Source: Niabella sp. (lineage in GTDB: Bacteria > Bacteroidota > Bacteroidia > Chitinophagales > Chitinophagaceae). From it: 64,000 bases of DNA. Both the position numbers and the translations under genes were made by a program. The stretch is taken from positions 124,001 to 188,000 of the forward strand of contig NZ_JASLGT010000017.1 in NCBI RefSeq assembly GCF_030150205.1. The letters are read 5' to 3'. Below, piece by piece: positions 28,701 to 36,669 of this stretch; positions within the stretch are counted from its first letter, which is position 1, and every line of letters starts with the position of its first letter. The notes under the pieces are model-generated. The model did no database searches and was not told the origin of the DNA. It saw nothing but the letters and a program-made list of their open reading frames with translations.

Positions 28701-29183
28701 CGCAGCAGGATCGCTGAGGCGTTTGCTGAGCAGGTAGCTTTTTACAACGGGTACTACTTCATCACCGGCTATATACTGGAGTTCCTGCAACAGGAAGTCT
28801 TTTACTTCATCATTTTTGGCGGCTTTGATCCCGTTTGTGAGGGCCATGGCCGCAGTACGTTTTGCCGCGAGATCGGTTCCCTTGCCAAGATACTTGGTCA
28901 ACCCGCCAATGGCATAGCGGGCCGCTTCATCGGTCCGTTTGCCGGGAGGCTGAACAGCCGCAATAATCTTCCGGTAACCGGGTTCTCCGATGCTTACCAG
29001 TTCTTTCATGGCCGCATCCAGTGCCGCTGAATTTTGCGGCGGTAATTTCATTAAAAGATCGGCCACCTTTGTTTCGGTGGTGCGTACATCTGTTTTTTGC
29101 TGGGCAGGAGCCATACCCGCCAGCGCTAGCAATATAAAAGTTAGTATCGTGAATTTTTTCATCATCTGTTTTTTTAGGATCAT
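25743..29183 (-). CDS. HEAT-repeat protein with two C-terminal DUF1080 (3-keto-disaccharide hydrolase-like) domains
   Basis: About 1146 residues. The ATG at 29183 overlaps the upstream stop as TGATG; another ATG at 29165 starts directly at the signal peptide (MMKKFTILTFILLALAGMAPAQ), so either could be used. Residues ~40-720 are a long array of Ala-rich helical HEAT-like repeats. Two DUF1080 lectin-like jelly-roll domains follow: ~740-935 (GYVSMFNGRDLSGWKG to EFRDVYVREI) and ~945-1143 (GFVPMFNGVDMKGWTG to KFRNLRIKDM). DUF1080 proteins hydrolyse 3-keto-glycosides produced by Gfo/Idh/MocA dehydrogenases, and such a dehydrogenase is the coupled upstream gene. Likely periplasmic. The function of the HEAT array, perhaps a scaffold, is unknown. 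Confidence 0.85.
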   Translation of the reverse strand: MILKKQMMKKFTILTFILLALAGMAPAQQKTDVRTTETKVADLLMKLPPQNSAALDAAMKELVSIGEPGYRKIIAAVQPPGKRTDEAARYAIGGLTKYLGKGTDLAAKRTAAMALTNGIKAAKNDEVKDFLLQELQYIAGDEVVPVVKSYLLSKRLSDPAARVLVRVNTTTSANALLYALTTAKGSQQITLIKALGDMGYAPAAKKLQQLYPTAQDANTQKVLLYALAVIGDPQSAATMKAAAQKVNYKAEASNTMNSYLRYLSKAAAGTGKAEAETTARALLAMNGLPAQFKNAALALLYKTAGENARPELLSALSSSDKQYRAAAVALLEQSYNAQTAAQLQDAVKKASDPDQQADLLYVFGAHKDQSALPLLTSLLGSDNKQVQLAAIAAIARAGEDKAIAPLLNLVKSGDATIAGAAKNALLTIKGAEVASQAAALLPQASGTARTALMDIVARRGGEQYASTVFGDVTNSDAAVRLAAIKALPYVAAAGDEAKIAALLNQTSNAEEADALQQSLFAAIKEKKTKADQVAAVKELMNGAGASKTHYYSVLGDIGGKEALDVVRNDFNTGNQDQKAAALKALASWSDFTALDALYTIAKGPANAAFKKEALNSFIAGINRSKNPTDQKILMFRKAMDLAADNTQKTNILRGISSNSSLLSLVFVSKYLDDAALQQAAVQAVMAIVTDHTDLYGPMVEDIVNKAISLNKDGEAAYQKAAWVKQLAGLPKEPGYVSMFNGRDLSGWKGLVGNPLTRAKMTPQQLAEAQQKADELMRRDWRVENGVLVFDGKGFDNLVSAKMYEDFEMFVDWRMEAKGDGGVYLRGSPQVQTWDPSRTDVGAQVGSGGLYNNQKNRSTPLVFADNPINEWNTFRIKMVGNKVTVYLNGQLVTNNTVLENYWDRNIPIFSKEAIELQAHGTRLEFRDVYVREIPRPQPYVLNEQEKKEGFVPMFNGVDMKGWTGNTEGYFAQDGNIICDPTIAVPEGANRNVYTEKEYSDFVMRFEFQLTPGANNGLGIRAPLTGDAAYEGMELQILDNEAPIYKELQPYQYHGSVYGIIPALRGYLKPVGEWNYEEVRAVGNHITVILNGKTIVDGDIAKASKNNTDTPDHKKHPGLLNKTGHIGFLGHGSYVKFRNLRIKDMGKK

Positions 29184-30436
29184 CAAATGGACCAGGGGCC
29201 GCGCATGGGTTGGTGAATAAGTGCATTGGCTGCGGCGTCGTTTACGAATTCCAGTTTTACCGGATCAAATTCCAACGAGCGTCCCAGGCGCACAGCAGTA
29301 ATCGCCAGGTTCACCATAGTAGAAGAGCGGAAACCATTGTCTTCATTCAATGCAAACTTCTGACGGGTTTTTACCGCCTGGGCAAAGTCGCCCAGTTGTG
29401 GTTCCGGATCCGGCATGGCGGCCAGTTTTTTATCAAGATCGGGGATGGTGGTACGGAATCCGTTGAACACTTTTCCTTTTGGTCCTTCAATATAAGCGGC
29501 ATTGGTATCGCGGTTCTCACCATCCAGGATGATCTTGCAGCCATCCTCGTACGTGAGTTCAATGCGCTTCCAGGTGCCGGCCGCATCCGGGTCCTGCTCA
29601 GGAGCATCCACATCAATTCTTACAGGACTGGTATGGTCCTTTCCTAAAAAGTATTGAACCGGGTCCAGGTAATGTTGTCCCATATCGCCCAGTCCGCCGC
29701 CATCATAGTCCCAATATCCACGGAAGGTCTGGTGCACGCGATGGGGGTTATAAGGTTTAAAAGGCGCAGGTCCCAGCCAGAAATCATAATCCAGTTCCTG
29801 TGGCACGGGTTGTACATCGAGTACAGATTTGCCTACCCAGTAAAATTTCCAGTTAAACCCGGTTGCGGCATTTACAGTTACTTTCAGCGGCCATCCTAAC
29901 AAACCGCTTTCCACCAGTTTCTTGATGGGCTTTACGGTAGTGTTCATCCCGTAAAAATTATCTTTAAAACGGAACCAGGTATTCAACCGGAACATGCGTT
30001 CATTTTGCTGGATCACTTCCCGAACCCGTTTCCCTTCACCAATGGTGCGGGTCATGGGTTTTTCGCACCAAACATCCTTACCGGCGTTGGCCGCATCTAC
30101 ACTCATGATACCGTGCCAGTGCGGAGGAGTGGCGATGTGCACAATGTCGATGGCCGGATCCTGCAGCAGCTCCCGGTAGTCGTGATAGGTTTTGGTTCCC
30201 TTTGGAGATTTGCCCAACGCGTCGTTCAGATGCTTTTTGTCAACATCGCAAATGGCTACCAGGCGTGCACCGGGATAAGCAATATGACCTTGCCCCATTG
30301 CACCAACACCGATGATGGCCTTCGTCAGCTGGTCGCTGGGCGCAATATGCCGGGGACCTCCCAACACATAGGACGGCACAATGCTGAATGCTGCAAATGA
30401 AGCAGCACTGTTCTTAATAAATTTTCTGCGATTCAT
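29183..30436 (-). CDS. Gfo/Idh/MocA oxidoreductase with Tat-type signal
   Basis: 417 residues. The N-terminus MNRRKFIKNSAASFAAFSIVP has the RRKF twin-arginine motif, so the folded, cofactor-loaded enzyme would be exported. The Rossmann motif is IGVGAMGQGHIAYPG, with the WCEKPMTRTIGEGKRV block and a GGLGDMGQHYLDP block in the C-terminal domain that is common to this secreted subgroup. Its stop overlaps the start of the HEAT/DUF1080 gene by one base (TGATG), indicating translational coupling. In gut Bacteroides, a similar oxidoreductase oxidises glycosides at C3 before a DUF1080 enzyme cleaves the bond; the same two-step role is inferred here. Confidence 0.9.
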   Translation of the reverse strand: MNRRKFIKNSAASFAAFSIVPSYVLGGPRHIAPSDQLTKAIIGVGAMGQGHIAYPGARLVAICDVDKKHLNDALGKSPKGTKTYHDYRELLQDPAIDIVHIATPPHWHGIMSVDAANAGKDVWCEKPMTRTIGEGKRVREVIQQNERMFRLNTWFRFKDNFYGMNTTVKPIKKLVESGLLGWPLKVTVNAATGFNWKFYWVGKSVLDVQPVPQELDYDFWLGPAPFKPYNPHRVHQTFRGYWDYDGGGLGDMGQHYLDPVQYFLGKDHTSPVRIDVDAPEQDPDAAGTWKRIELTYEDGCKIILDGENRDTNAAYIEGPKGKVFNGFRTTIPDLDKKLAAMPDPEPQLGDFAQAVKTRQKFALNEDNGFRSSTMVNLAITAVRLGRSLEFDPVKLEFVNDAAANALIHQPMRGPWSI

Positions 30437-30940
30437 ATGAATGTTTAATGGCTTTAAGAAGTTAGTAAACCGTTAATGCTGGTTAAAGATAAGTGTGGCA
30501 GATAAATAACTAAAATAATCAGCGTTGTTTTTTTGTATCTTTTTAATAAAGAAGTCGGTTTGGTAAAAATTATTATTATACAAACCGCTCTTTTTGTAAA
30601 AAATGATAAAAGTGTTGGGCCAGAGGCAACGAAATATATTTTTAGGAACAGCCCGGTAAAACAGCTGTGTCAGCCATATCCTCGTGCTGTTTTTTTACCT
30701 GTGAGATGTTGCAGAAACCGTTGTTAAATGGACGGCTCCTGTTTTCTGTTCATTTGCTGTGAGGCGCTTATTTAATAAAATTTTCAACGCCGGGCAACCT
30801 AAGACGGCATCCTGATTTCTGCTTTATCAGGAGAAAGGAACATCAGCTATTACAGGGTACAAGGTAGAATGGTCTATCCCGATAGCTTGCCTGCTCCAAT
30901 AAAAAATACGTTGCAAACCGTTTACTGCACTGTTGTATAA
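30437..30940. other. Intergenic region
   Basis: About 500 bases between the oxidoreductase start and the hairpins behind nagB. Short frames are shadows. The AT-rich segment around 30480-30600 probably holds the oxidoreductase promoter; a TATCTTTA at about 30486-30493 on the minus strand is one base off TAnnTTTG. I see no repeat or RNA gene. Confidence 0.4.
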
Positions 30941-30943
30941 GAA

Positions 30944-31009
30944 AAGCGCCAATCCGGAGATTGGCGCTTCTTAAATATAAATCAGGATGTTGTTGAAACA
31001 ATCCTGATT
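30944..31009 (-). terminator. Two tandem hairpins downstream of nagB
   Basis: AATCAGGAT (30980-30988) pairs with ATCCTGATT (31001-31009), and AAGCGCCAAT (30944-30953) with ATTGGCGCTT (30960-30969). Both lie just after the nagB stop on the minus strand. The first-encountered hairpin has its T-run on the plus strand; the second is followed by TTTTC on the minus strand and is the more likely terminator. Confidence 0.7.
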
Positions 31010-31018
31010 TTTTCGCTC

Positions 31019-32950
31019 TTAATAATGCCAGCGAACAAAGGCTTCCATGGCCGCATAGTGCGTCAATCCAAGGTCGGCATAAATAGTGGCCGTATTGGCG
31101 TTCCGCTCTTCCGCGCGCTGCCAGAACTCCCGGTTATCAGATCCCTGGAAAGGTACCATGTCTTTCTGCGACTGGTGAATAAAGATGCCAAACCGTTTTC
31201 TTAATACCTGCTCCGGACTCATGGGAATGGCCATTTCAATGTCTTCAATATTCCACTCCTGCCATGCGCCTTTGTACAGCCACAGCCAGCAGTCATTGAT
31301 CCACTCGTCGCCTTCTTCGCGAAGCCGCTGTAATGCGGCCACAACTGCGTTGAAGCATACCAGGTGGGTACCATGCGGATCGGCGAAGTCACCGGCGCAG
31401 TAGATCTGCTGGGGTTTTATTTTACGCAGCAATTCCATCGTGATCTTTACATCTTTTTCTCCAAGCGGCTTCTTTTCGATGGTACCTGTTTCATAAAAAG
31501 GCAGGTTCATAAAATGAATATTGCTATCAGGAATGCCTACATAACGGCAGGTAGCGCCAGCTTCACCGCGACGGATCAATCCTTTAATTTCGCGGATCGT
31601 GGGCGTATCGATCTGGTTGGGTTTCTTTCCTGCCACATATTTGCGTGTTTGCGAAAGGATTTTGGCCGGCTTGTCGGAGTCGATCTTTGCGATGCTGTTA
31701 AAGCCAACGGCAAAATCCAGGAAACGGGTTACAAACTCATCGGTTACGGCAATATTTCCGGAGGTCTGGTAACCTACATGTACATCATGGCCCTGATCGT
31801 GCAGGCGCTGAAAGGTACCGCCCATGCTGATGATATCGTCATCCGGATGCGGGGAAAAGATCAGCACTGTTTTAGGATAGGGGGTCGAACGCTCGGGATG
31901 GGAAGGGATCACGGCATTGGGTTTGCCGCCGGGCCAGCCGGTAATGCTGTCGCGGAGCATATAATATACTTCCAGGTTGATCTCGTAGGCATTGCCTTTC
32001 TCCACCAGCAGATCGCTTAAACCATATTCGTTATAATCTTCGTTGGTAAGCGAAAGCACGGGTTTTTTCAGCTGCAGCGCCATATGGATCACCGCTTTCT
32101 TGATCATTTTGGGTGTCCACTCTACCTCCCCGGTCAGCCAGGGCGATTTCAGGCGGGTCAGTTCAGATGCTGCCGGCTCATCTACAATAAAGGTAACATT
32201 GGGATGGCTTTGCAACAGGGAAGCGGGTACATGCTCTGCTTCATCCTCTTCCACAGCGGCTTTTACCGCTTTTGCCTTGCCGGCACCCCAGGCCATCAGG
32301 ATGATCTGTTTCGATTTTAAAATGGTGCTGATCCCCATGGTAACTGCCATCCGTGGCACTTCAGAAATATTCGCAAACTCATAGGAGTTAGCGATCCGGG
32401 TAGAGTTATCCAGGTTGATGAGGCGGGTCTTTGTATAAATACCGGAACCCGGTTCGTTAAACCCGATATGCCCGTTGTTACCAATGCCCAGTATCTGTAA
32501 ATCGATGCCGCCGGCCTTTTCGATCAGTTGCTCGTAAGCCGTACAGGCTGCTTTTACATCTTCTTTTTTTACCTCACCATCGGGGATATGAATATTTTTT
32601 GGATTGATATCTACATGGTCAAACAAATGCGTCTGCATAAAGCGGTTGTAGCTCTGGATGGCTTCCTTGCTGATGGGGTAATATTCATCCAGGTTAAATG
32701 TAACCACGTTTTTAAAACTCAGTTTTTCTTCTTTGTGCATCCGCACCAGCTCTGCGTACAGGGTTTTGGGACTGGAGCCGGTAGCCAGGCCAAGCACACA
32801 TTTTTGTTTCAACTTCTGTTTGTCGCGGATCAGGCTGGCGATGGTTTTTGCGATGGCCAGTGAACCGGCCTTCAGATCCGGGAAGATCTGCACTTCTACC
32901 TTCTCCAGTGTGTCTAAATGATTTTGCTTAGCAGTTTGTGACTTAGGCAT
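31019..32950 (-). CDS. nagB: Glucosamine-6-phosphate deaminase fused to a PIG-L/LmbE deacetylase domain
   Basis: 643 residues in two domains. Residues ~15-270 are NagB: VTFNLDEYYPI and GIGNNGHIGFNEPGSGIY carry the active-site Asp and His, and the domain converts GlcN-6-P to fructose-6-P and ammonia. Residues ~365-600 are a PIG-L-type deacetylase, with the zinc motif FSPHPDDDIISMGG and a distal H in DPHGTHLVC. A two-domain protein of this length is the usual NagB form in Bacteroidota; the PIG-L half may deacetylate GlcNAc derivatives, which would supply the NagB half. It follows the GH20 gene by 50 bases on the same strand, so hexosaminidase and deaminase form one catabolic operon. Cytosolic (no signal). 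Confidence 0.92.
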   Translation of the reverse strand: MPKSQTAKQNHLDTLEKVEVQIFPDLKAGSLAIAKTIASLIRDKQKLKQKCVLGLATGSSPKTLYAELVRMHKEEKLSFKNVVTFNLDEYYPISKEAIQSYNRFMQTHLFDHVDINPKNIHIPDGEVKKEDVKAACTAYEQLIEKAGGIDLQILGIGNNGHIGFNEPGSGIYTKTRLINLDNSTRIANSYEFANISEVPRMAVTMGISTILKSKQIILMAWGAGKAKAVKAAVEEDEAEHVPASLLQSHPNVTFIVDEPAASELTRLKSPWLTGEVEWTPKMIKKAVIHMALQLKKPVLSLTNEDYNEYGLSDLLVEKGNAYEINLEVYYMLRDSITGWPGGKPNAVIPSHPERSTPYPKTVLIFSPHPDDDIISMGGTFQRLHDQGHDVHVGYQTSGNIAVTDEFVTRFLDFAVGFNSIAKIDSDKPAKILSQTRKYVAGKKPNQIDTPTIREIKGLIRRGEAGATCRYVGIPDSNIHFMNLPFYETGTIEKKPLGEKDVKITMELLRKIKPQQIYCAGDFADPHGTHLVCFNAVVAALQRLREEGDEWINDCWLWLYKGAWQEWNIEDIEMAIPMSPEQVLRKRFGIFIHQSQKDMVPFQGSDNREFWQRAEERNANTATIYADLGLTHYAAMEAFVRWHY

Positions 32951-33000
32951 TTGATATTTATTTTATATTGATTTATGAATGGGATGAAACAGTAAAGCGG

Positions 33001-34635
33001 TTATTTGCCAAAATAATTGGCTCCCCAGAGGTCGTACCGTTTCTTCTGAACCTCCAGCCGCTTTTTAAAGTCGTCAAAGTTACGGTCTGCTTTCGGTTTC
33101 CACAACGCTTCGCTTAATGCGCTCATTCGGGGAAACAGCATATATTCCGCTTTTTTAGGATTGCTGATGTATTCGGTCCACAGGTTTGCCTGGCCGCCCC
33201 AGATCAGTGGCCGCTCTTCTGCGGTTAAACTGTCCGGAACCACTTTCCAGTTGTATACTTTTTCTATGGGCAGGGAGTTCCGGTTATTGGTAATGGTAAC
33301 AGAATCTTCTTTGGGCGACTGCTGATAGTCGAAGTACACGTAATTGTTCGGCGTCATGATCACCTGGTGTTTCTGGCGTGCCGCGGTGATACCGCCTTTT
33401 TCGCCTCTCCAGCTCATAACCGTTGCATTAGGCGCTAAACCTCCTTCCAGGATCTCGTCCCAGCCGATAATGTTCTTGCCTTTAGCATTGATGAATTTTT
33501 CCATCCGCTGAATGAAATAGCTTTGCAGGTAATGTTCCGGGCTGTGTTCTTTATCGCCTTTTATGCCCAGCTCTTTGATCCTTTTCTGGCATAACGGGCA
33601 TTTTTCCCAGTTCTTCTTGGGACATTCGTCGCCGCCGATATGTACGTACTTTGAGGGGAATAGCGGTAATACTTCGCTCAGCACATCTTCCAGGAATTTA
33701 AACGTACTTTCTTTCCCTGCGCAGAATACATCTTCATATACGCCCCATGCCTGCTGTACCTTTTTACCGGTTTTATCACCGGCCCAGGTGCTTTGTTTGG
33801 GAAAATAATCGAATGTAGGTTTGTCCGGAAAACAGCTTAAATAGGGGTAGGCCGCAATGGCGCCGCCGCCATGCCCGGGCATTTCAATTTCCGGAATTAC
33901 GGTAATATATCTTTTGGAAGCATAGGCTACAATATCTTTAACCTCCGCCTGGGTATAAAATCCGCCATATCTTGTGTTATCATTTCCTTTGCCGGGAAAA
34001 TTACCAATGATGGTACCGTTGCGCCAGGCACCAACAGATGTTAGCTTGGGGTATTTCTTGATCTCAATTCTCCATCCCTGGTCTTCTGTAAGATGCCAGT
34101 GGAAATAGTTCATCTTATGCAGGGCAATATAATCGATGTATTTTTTTACAAAGGCTACGGGAAAATAGTGGCGTCCCACATCCAGCATCAGGCCTCTGTA
34201 AGCTACGTCCGGGGCATCGGTGATCGATACGGTGGGGATAGACAGGGTGCTGCCTTTTTCAACCGGCAGCAGCTGAATTAAGGATTGTGTTCCATAAAAG
34301 GTACCTGCTGCCGAATTACCGGAGATCCGGATGGCCGCTTCATCGGCTTCAAGGGTATACCCGTCGCCGGAAGCAGATTTTGTGCTTAACAGGATGCCTT
34401 TTGTTCCTTTTGAAACCACCGGCAGGGTAAATCCGTAATAGGATTTGAGGTAGCTGTTAAAAAGTTCCGCGATATTTTTATCGTCTTTTGACGGGGCTAC
34501 AATGGATGTAGCGCGGCTGAGCGTAAAATGACCGTTTTTAACAATAACCGACTTTGGTTGGGGAATAATGTTTACTTCCTGTGCCCGGATACTGAAAAAG
34601 GCAAAACAAGCAACAAAACATAAAATGACACGCAT
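33001..34635 (-). CDS. Beta-N-acetylhexosaminidase, GH20
   Basis: 544 residues with a signal peptide (MRVILCFVACFAFFSIRAQ). A GH20b beta/alpha lead domain (~20-140) precedes the TIM barrel, which begins YRGLMLDVGRHYFP and includes MNYFHWHLTEDQGWRIEI and PEIEMPGHGGGAIAAYP. The catalytic pair Asp336-Glu337 is in YVHIGGDECPKKNW, as in enzymes that use the substrate's acetamido group as nucleophile. The WGGQANLWTEYI block near the C-terminus is also typical. The enzyme removes terminal GlcNAc or GalNAc from glycans in the periplasm. The next gene in the operon is nagB. Confidence 0.95.
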   Translation of the reverse strand: MRVILCFVACFAFFSIRAQEVNIIPQPKSVIVKNGHFTLSRATSIVAPSKDDKNIAELFNSYLKSYYGFTLPVVSKGTKGILLSTKSASGDGYTLEADEAAIRISGNSAAGTFYGTQSLIQLLPVEKGSTLSIPTVSITDAPDVAYRGLMLDVGRHYFPVAFVKKYIDYIALHKMNYFHWHLTEDQGWRIEIKKYPKLTSVGAWRNGTIIGNFPGKGNDNTRYGGFYTQAEVKDIVAYASKRYITVIPEIEMPGHGGGAIAAYPYLSCFPDKPTFDYFPKQSTWAGDKTGKKVQQAWGVYEDVFCAGKESTFKFLEDVLSEVLPLFPSKYVHIGGDECPKKNWEKCPLCQKRIKELGIKGDKEHSPEHYLQSYFIQRMEKFINAKGKNIIGWDEILEGGLAPNATVMSWRGEKGGITAARQKHQVIMTPNNYVYFDYQQSPKEDSVTITNNRNSLPIEKVYNWKVVPDSLTAEERPLIWGGQANLWTEYISNPKKAEYMLFPRMSALSEALWKPKADRNFDDFKKRLEVQKKRYDLWGANYFGK

Positions 34636-34774
34636 AACAGGGATTGAGTTTTGTGGGCCAAGTTAAGGATTTTTTTGAGATAGAAATTAAGAAGGAGCAA
34701 TGCAAACGATTGTCTTATTTTCGCGTTTTCCCCGGGGGATTTAAATCATATAATTTACGCGAGCTTTATACAGG

Positions 34775-35296
34775 ATGACGAATATTGAAATCATTGATTT
34801 GTTTTTTACGGCCTTTAAAAATCTGGACCACCAGGCCATGAATGCATTATACAGCGATGACATCGTTTACAGCGACCCGCTTTTTGGAATGCTGGAAGGC
34901 GAAGAAGTAAAGGACAAATGGGAGATGGTCTGTAATGATATCCGGGATTTCCGGCTGACGGTTATTAAAACAGAGGAAATAGACCACGAGTATGCTACCT
35001 GTCAGTGGAAAGCCACCTGGATCTCTTCTCTTTCAAAAAAACAGATCGTTTTTGAGGCCAAATCGTTTATGCGGTTCTCCGGCAACCAGATCATTGAGCA
35101 CAGCGATGGCTTTAGTTTGACCAAATGGATTGCCCAGGCTTATGGCATAACGGGACAGTTTTTTGGCTGGCTTAACTTTATGAAGCGCAGGGTACAAAGG
35201 AATTACCAGCAACGGCTACAGCAATTCTCCAATACCAAATCTGCCCTTCAGGCCGGTGATAAGCGTGCTTATCGTTCCGATTCGTCGGATCAATAA
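34775..35296 (+). CDS. SnoaL/NTF2-like domain protein
   Basis: 173 residues. The first ~125 residues form a cone-shaped SnoaL/NTF2-like domain: an opening helix (IEIIDLFFTAFKNLDHQAMNALY), the DDIVYSDPLFG strand, and later strands KAKSFMRFSGNQIIEHSDGFSL-type. The C-terminal ~45 residues are basic and glutamine-rich (RRVQRNYQQRLQQF), unlike the compact family core. Many SnoaL-like proteins have no known reaction; I cannot assign one. The gene is divergent from GH20 with 139 bases between them and is followed by a repeat-rich gap. Confidence 0.75.
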   Translation: MTNIEIIDLFFTAFKNLDHQAMNALYSDDIVYSDPLFGMLEGEEVKDKWEMVCNDIRDFRLTVIKTEEIDHEYATCQWKATWISSLSKKQIVFEAKSFMRFSGNQIIEHSDGFSLTKWIAQAYGITGQFFGWLNFMKRRVQRNYQQRLQQFSNTKSALQAGDKRAYRSDSSDQ

Positions 35297-35604
35297 CGGA
35301 AAATTGGAGATGGCTTTAGCCGGCAGCGGTGAGCAATCAGCTATCAGCCATCAGATTTTAGTTATCAGTTGGTGATGCCAGGTTTGAGCGCTGGATCTTG
35401 TATTTTGAGCTTGGCTCTTTGGATCTTGTGTCTTGAGATTTGGGCCTTTGGATCTTGTTTTTTTATTCCTTGTTTTCGGCGTTACGTTACCCTGGCTTCC
35501 GTTCCAATTCCCACATTCCCACATTTTCATATTTTCACATTTTGAGATTCCCACATTATCCGGAGAATGCGCGGGAATGATTAATTTCGAAAAAAAATAG
35601 GTAT
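35297..35604. repeat. Intergenic region with three stuttering repeat types
   Basis: Three word families follow one another. Around 35328-35368: CAGCTATCAGCCATCAG and TTAGTTATCAGTTGG. Around 35380-35460: TTGGATCTTGTGTCTTGAG-type units (GGATCTTGTATTTTGAGCTT and variants). Around 35500-35565: CCCACATTTTCATATTTTCA-type units. Each is a run of near-repeats with drift. No gene is supported. Confidence 0.7.
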
Positions 35605-36630
35605 ATGATCAACAGAAAGCGTTTTCTTCAGCTTGGATTGCTCTCCGGTGCAACGTCGTTATTGCTCAAAAATAGCCGCGGGCAGGTGGTATCACAAAAT
35701 GGGCCGGTTGTCATATCTACCTGGGATGCCGGTTTGGCTGCCAATAAAGGAGCCTGGGAAATTCTTTCAAAAGGAGGTAATGCGCTGGATGCGGTAGAGA
35801 ACGGTGTTAAAATAACGGAGGCGTCTCAAAACTGTTGTGTGGGGTTGGGCGCCAATCCCGACCGGGATGGCATTGTTACGCTGGACGCGAGCATCATGGA
35901 TCATCAATTCAATTGCGGGAGTGTGGGCTTTTTAGAGCGGATCAAACATCCTATTTCTGTTGCCCGCCGTGTAATGGAAAAAACACCCCATGTAATGCTG
36001 GTGGGAAGCGGAGCCCAGCAGTTTGCGGTAGCAGAAGGATTTCCACTGGAGCCGCAGGAATTATCGGCGGATGCACAAAAGGCGTATAAGAAATGGCTGG
36101 AAAATTCTAAATATGAACCGGCGATCAACCGCGAAAATAAAGGACATGGCCCTTTTGCACCGGAGCGGTTCGATAATGGCGAATGGAATCACGATACCAT
36201 TGGTATGCTGGCTATGGATGCAAAGGGCAATCTCAGCGGCAGCTGTACCACCAGTGGCATGGGCTTTAAGATGCGTGGCCGGCTGGGCGACTCACCGATC
36301 ATTGGGGCCGGACTGTTTGTAGACAATGAAGCAGGGGCTTGTGTAGCTACCGGGCAGGGCGAAGATGTGATCCGGGTTGCGGGCTCGCATAGCGTGGTAG
36401 AGATGATGCGGCAGGGATACGGGCCGGAAGTGGCCTGCAGGAAAATTATTGAACGCATCGTAAAGATCAAAAAAGCAGATGCGCAGAAAATACAGGTGGC
36501 ATTTATTGCCATTAACAGGAATGGGGTGGTAGGTGCCTACGCCATACATAAAGGATTTAGCTATGCCATTAAAACAAATACAAAAGAGGCCCTGGTAGAT
36601 GCGAATTATTATTTTACAAATAACAAATAA
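35605..36630 (+). CDS. N4-(beta-N-acetylglucosaminyl)-L-asparaginase (glycosylasparaginase)
   Basis: 341 residues; an N-terminal RKRFLQLGLLSGATSLLL segment looks like a signal, possibly Tat-type with only one Arg of the pair replaced by Lys. The enzyme belongs to the N-terminal-nucleophile hydrolases: the precursor self-cleaves before Thr198 in the HDTIGML motif, exposing the catalytic threonine. The GSGAQQFAVAEG block, CTTSGMGFKMRGRLGDSPIIGAG-type substrate pocket and the GQGEDVIR stretch all match aspartylglucosaminidases rather than plant-type asparaginases. It cuts the GlcNAc-Asn bond that links N-glycans to protein, the last step of glycoprotein breakdown. It sits 39 bases before cutC. 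Confidence 0.93.
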   Translation: MINRKRFLQLGLLSGATSLLLKNSRGQVVSQNGPVVISTWDAGLAANKGAWEILSKGGNALDAVENGVKITEASQNCCVGLGANPDRDGIVTLDASIMDHQFNCGSVGFLERIKHPISVARRVMEKTPHVMLVGSGAQQFAVAEGFPLEPQELSADAQKAYKKWLENSKYEPAINRENKGHGPFAPERFDNGEWNHDTIGMLAMDAKGNLSGSCTTSGMGFKMRGRLGDSPIIGAGLFVDNEAGACVATGQGEDVIRVAGSHSVVEMMRQGYGPEVACRKIIERIVKIKKADAQKIQVAFIAINRNGVVGAYAIHKGFSYAIKTNTKEALVDANYYFTNNK

Positions 36631-36669
36631 CAAATAACTTTTCACTAACAACATCTTACCAACCCCCAC

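Noticed and set aside
35500..35570. CRISPR-like or satellite array in the CCCACATTTTCA repeats
   Set aside because: Units are short, drifted and without spacers.
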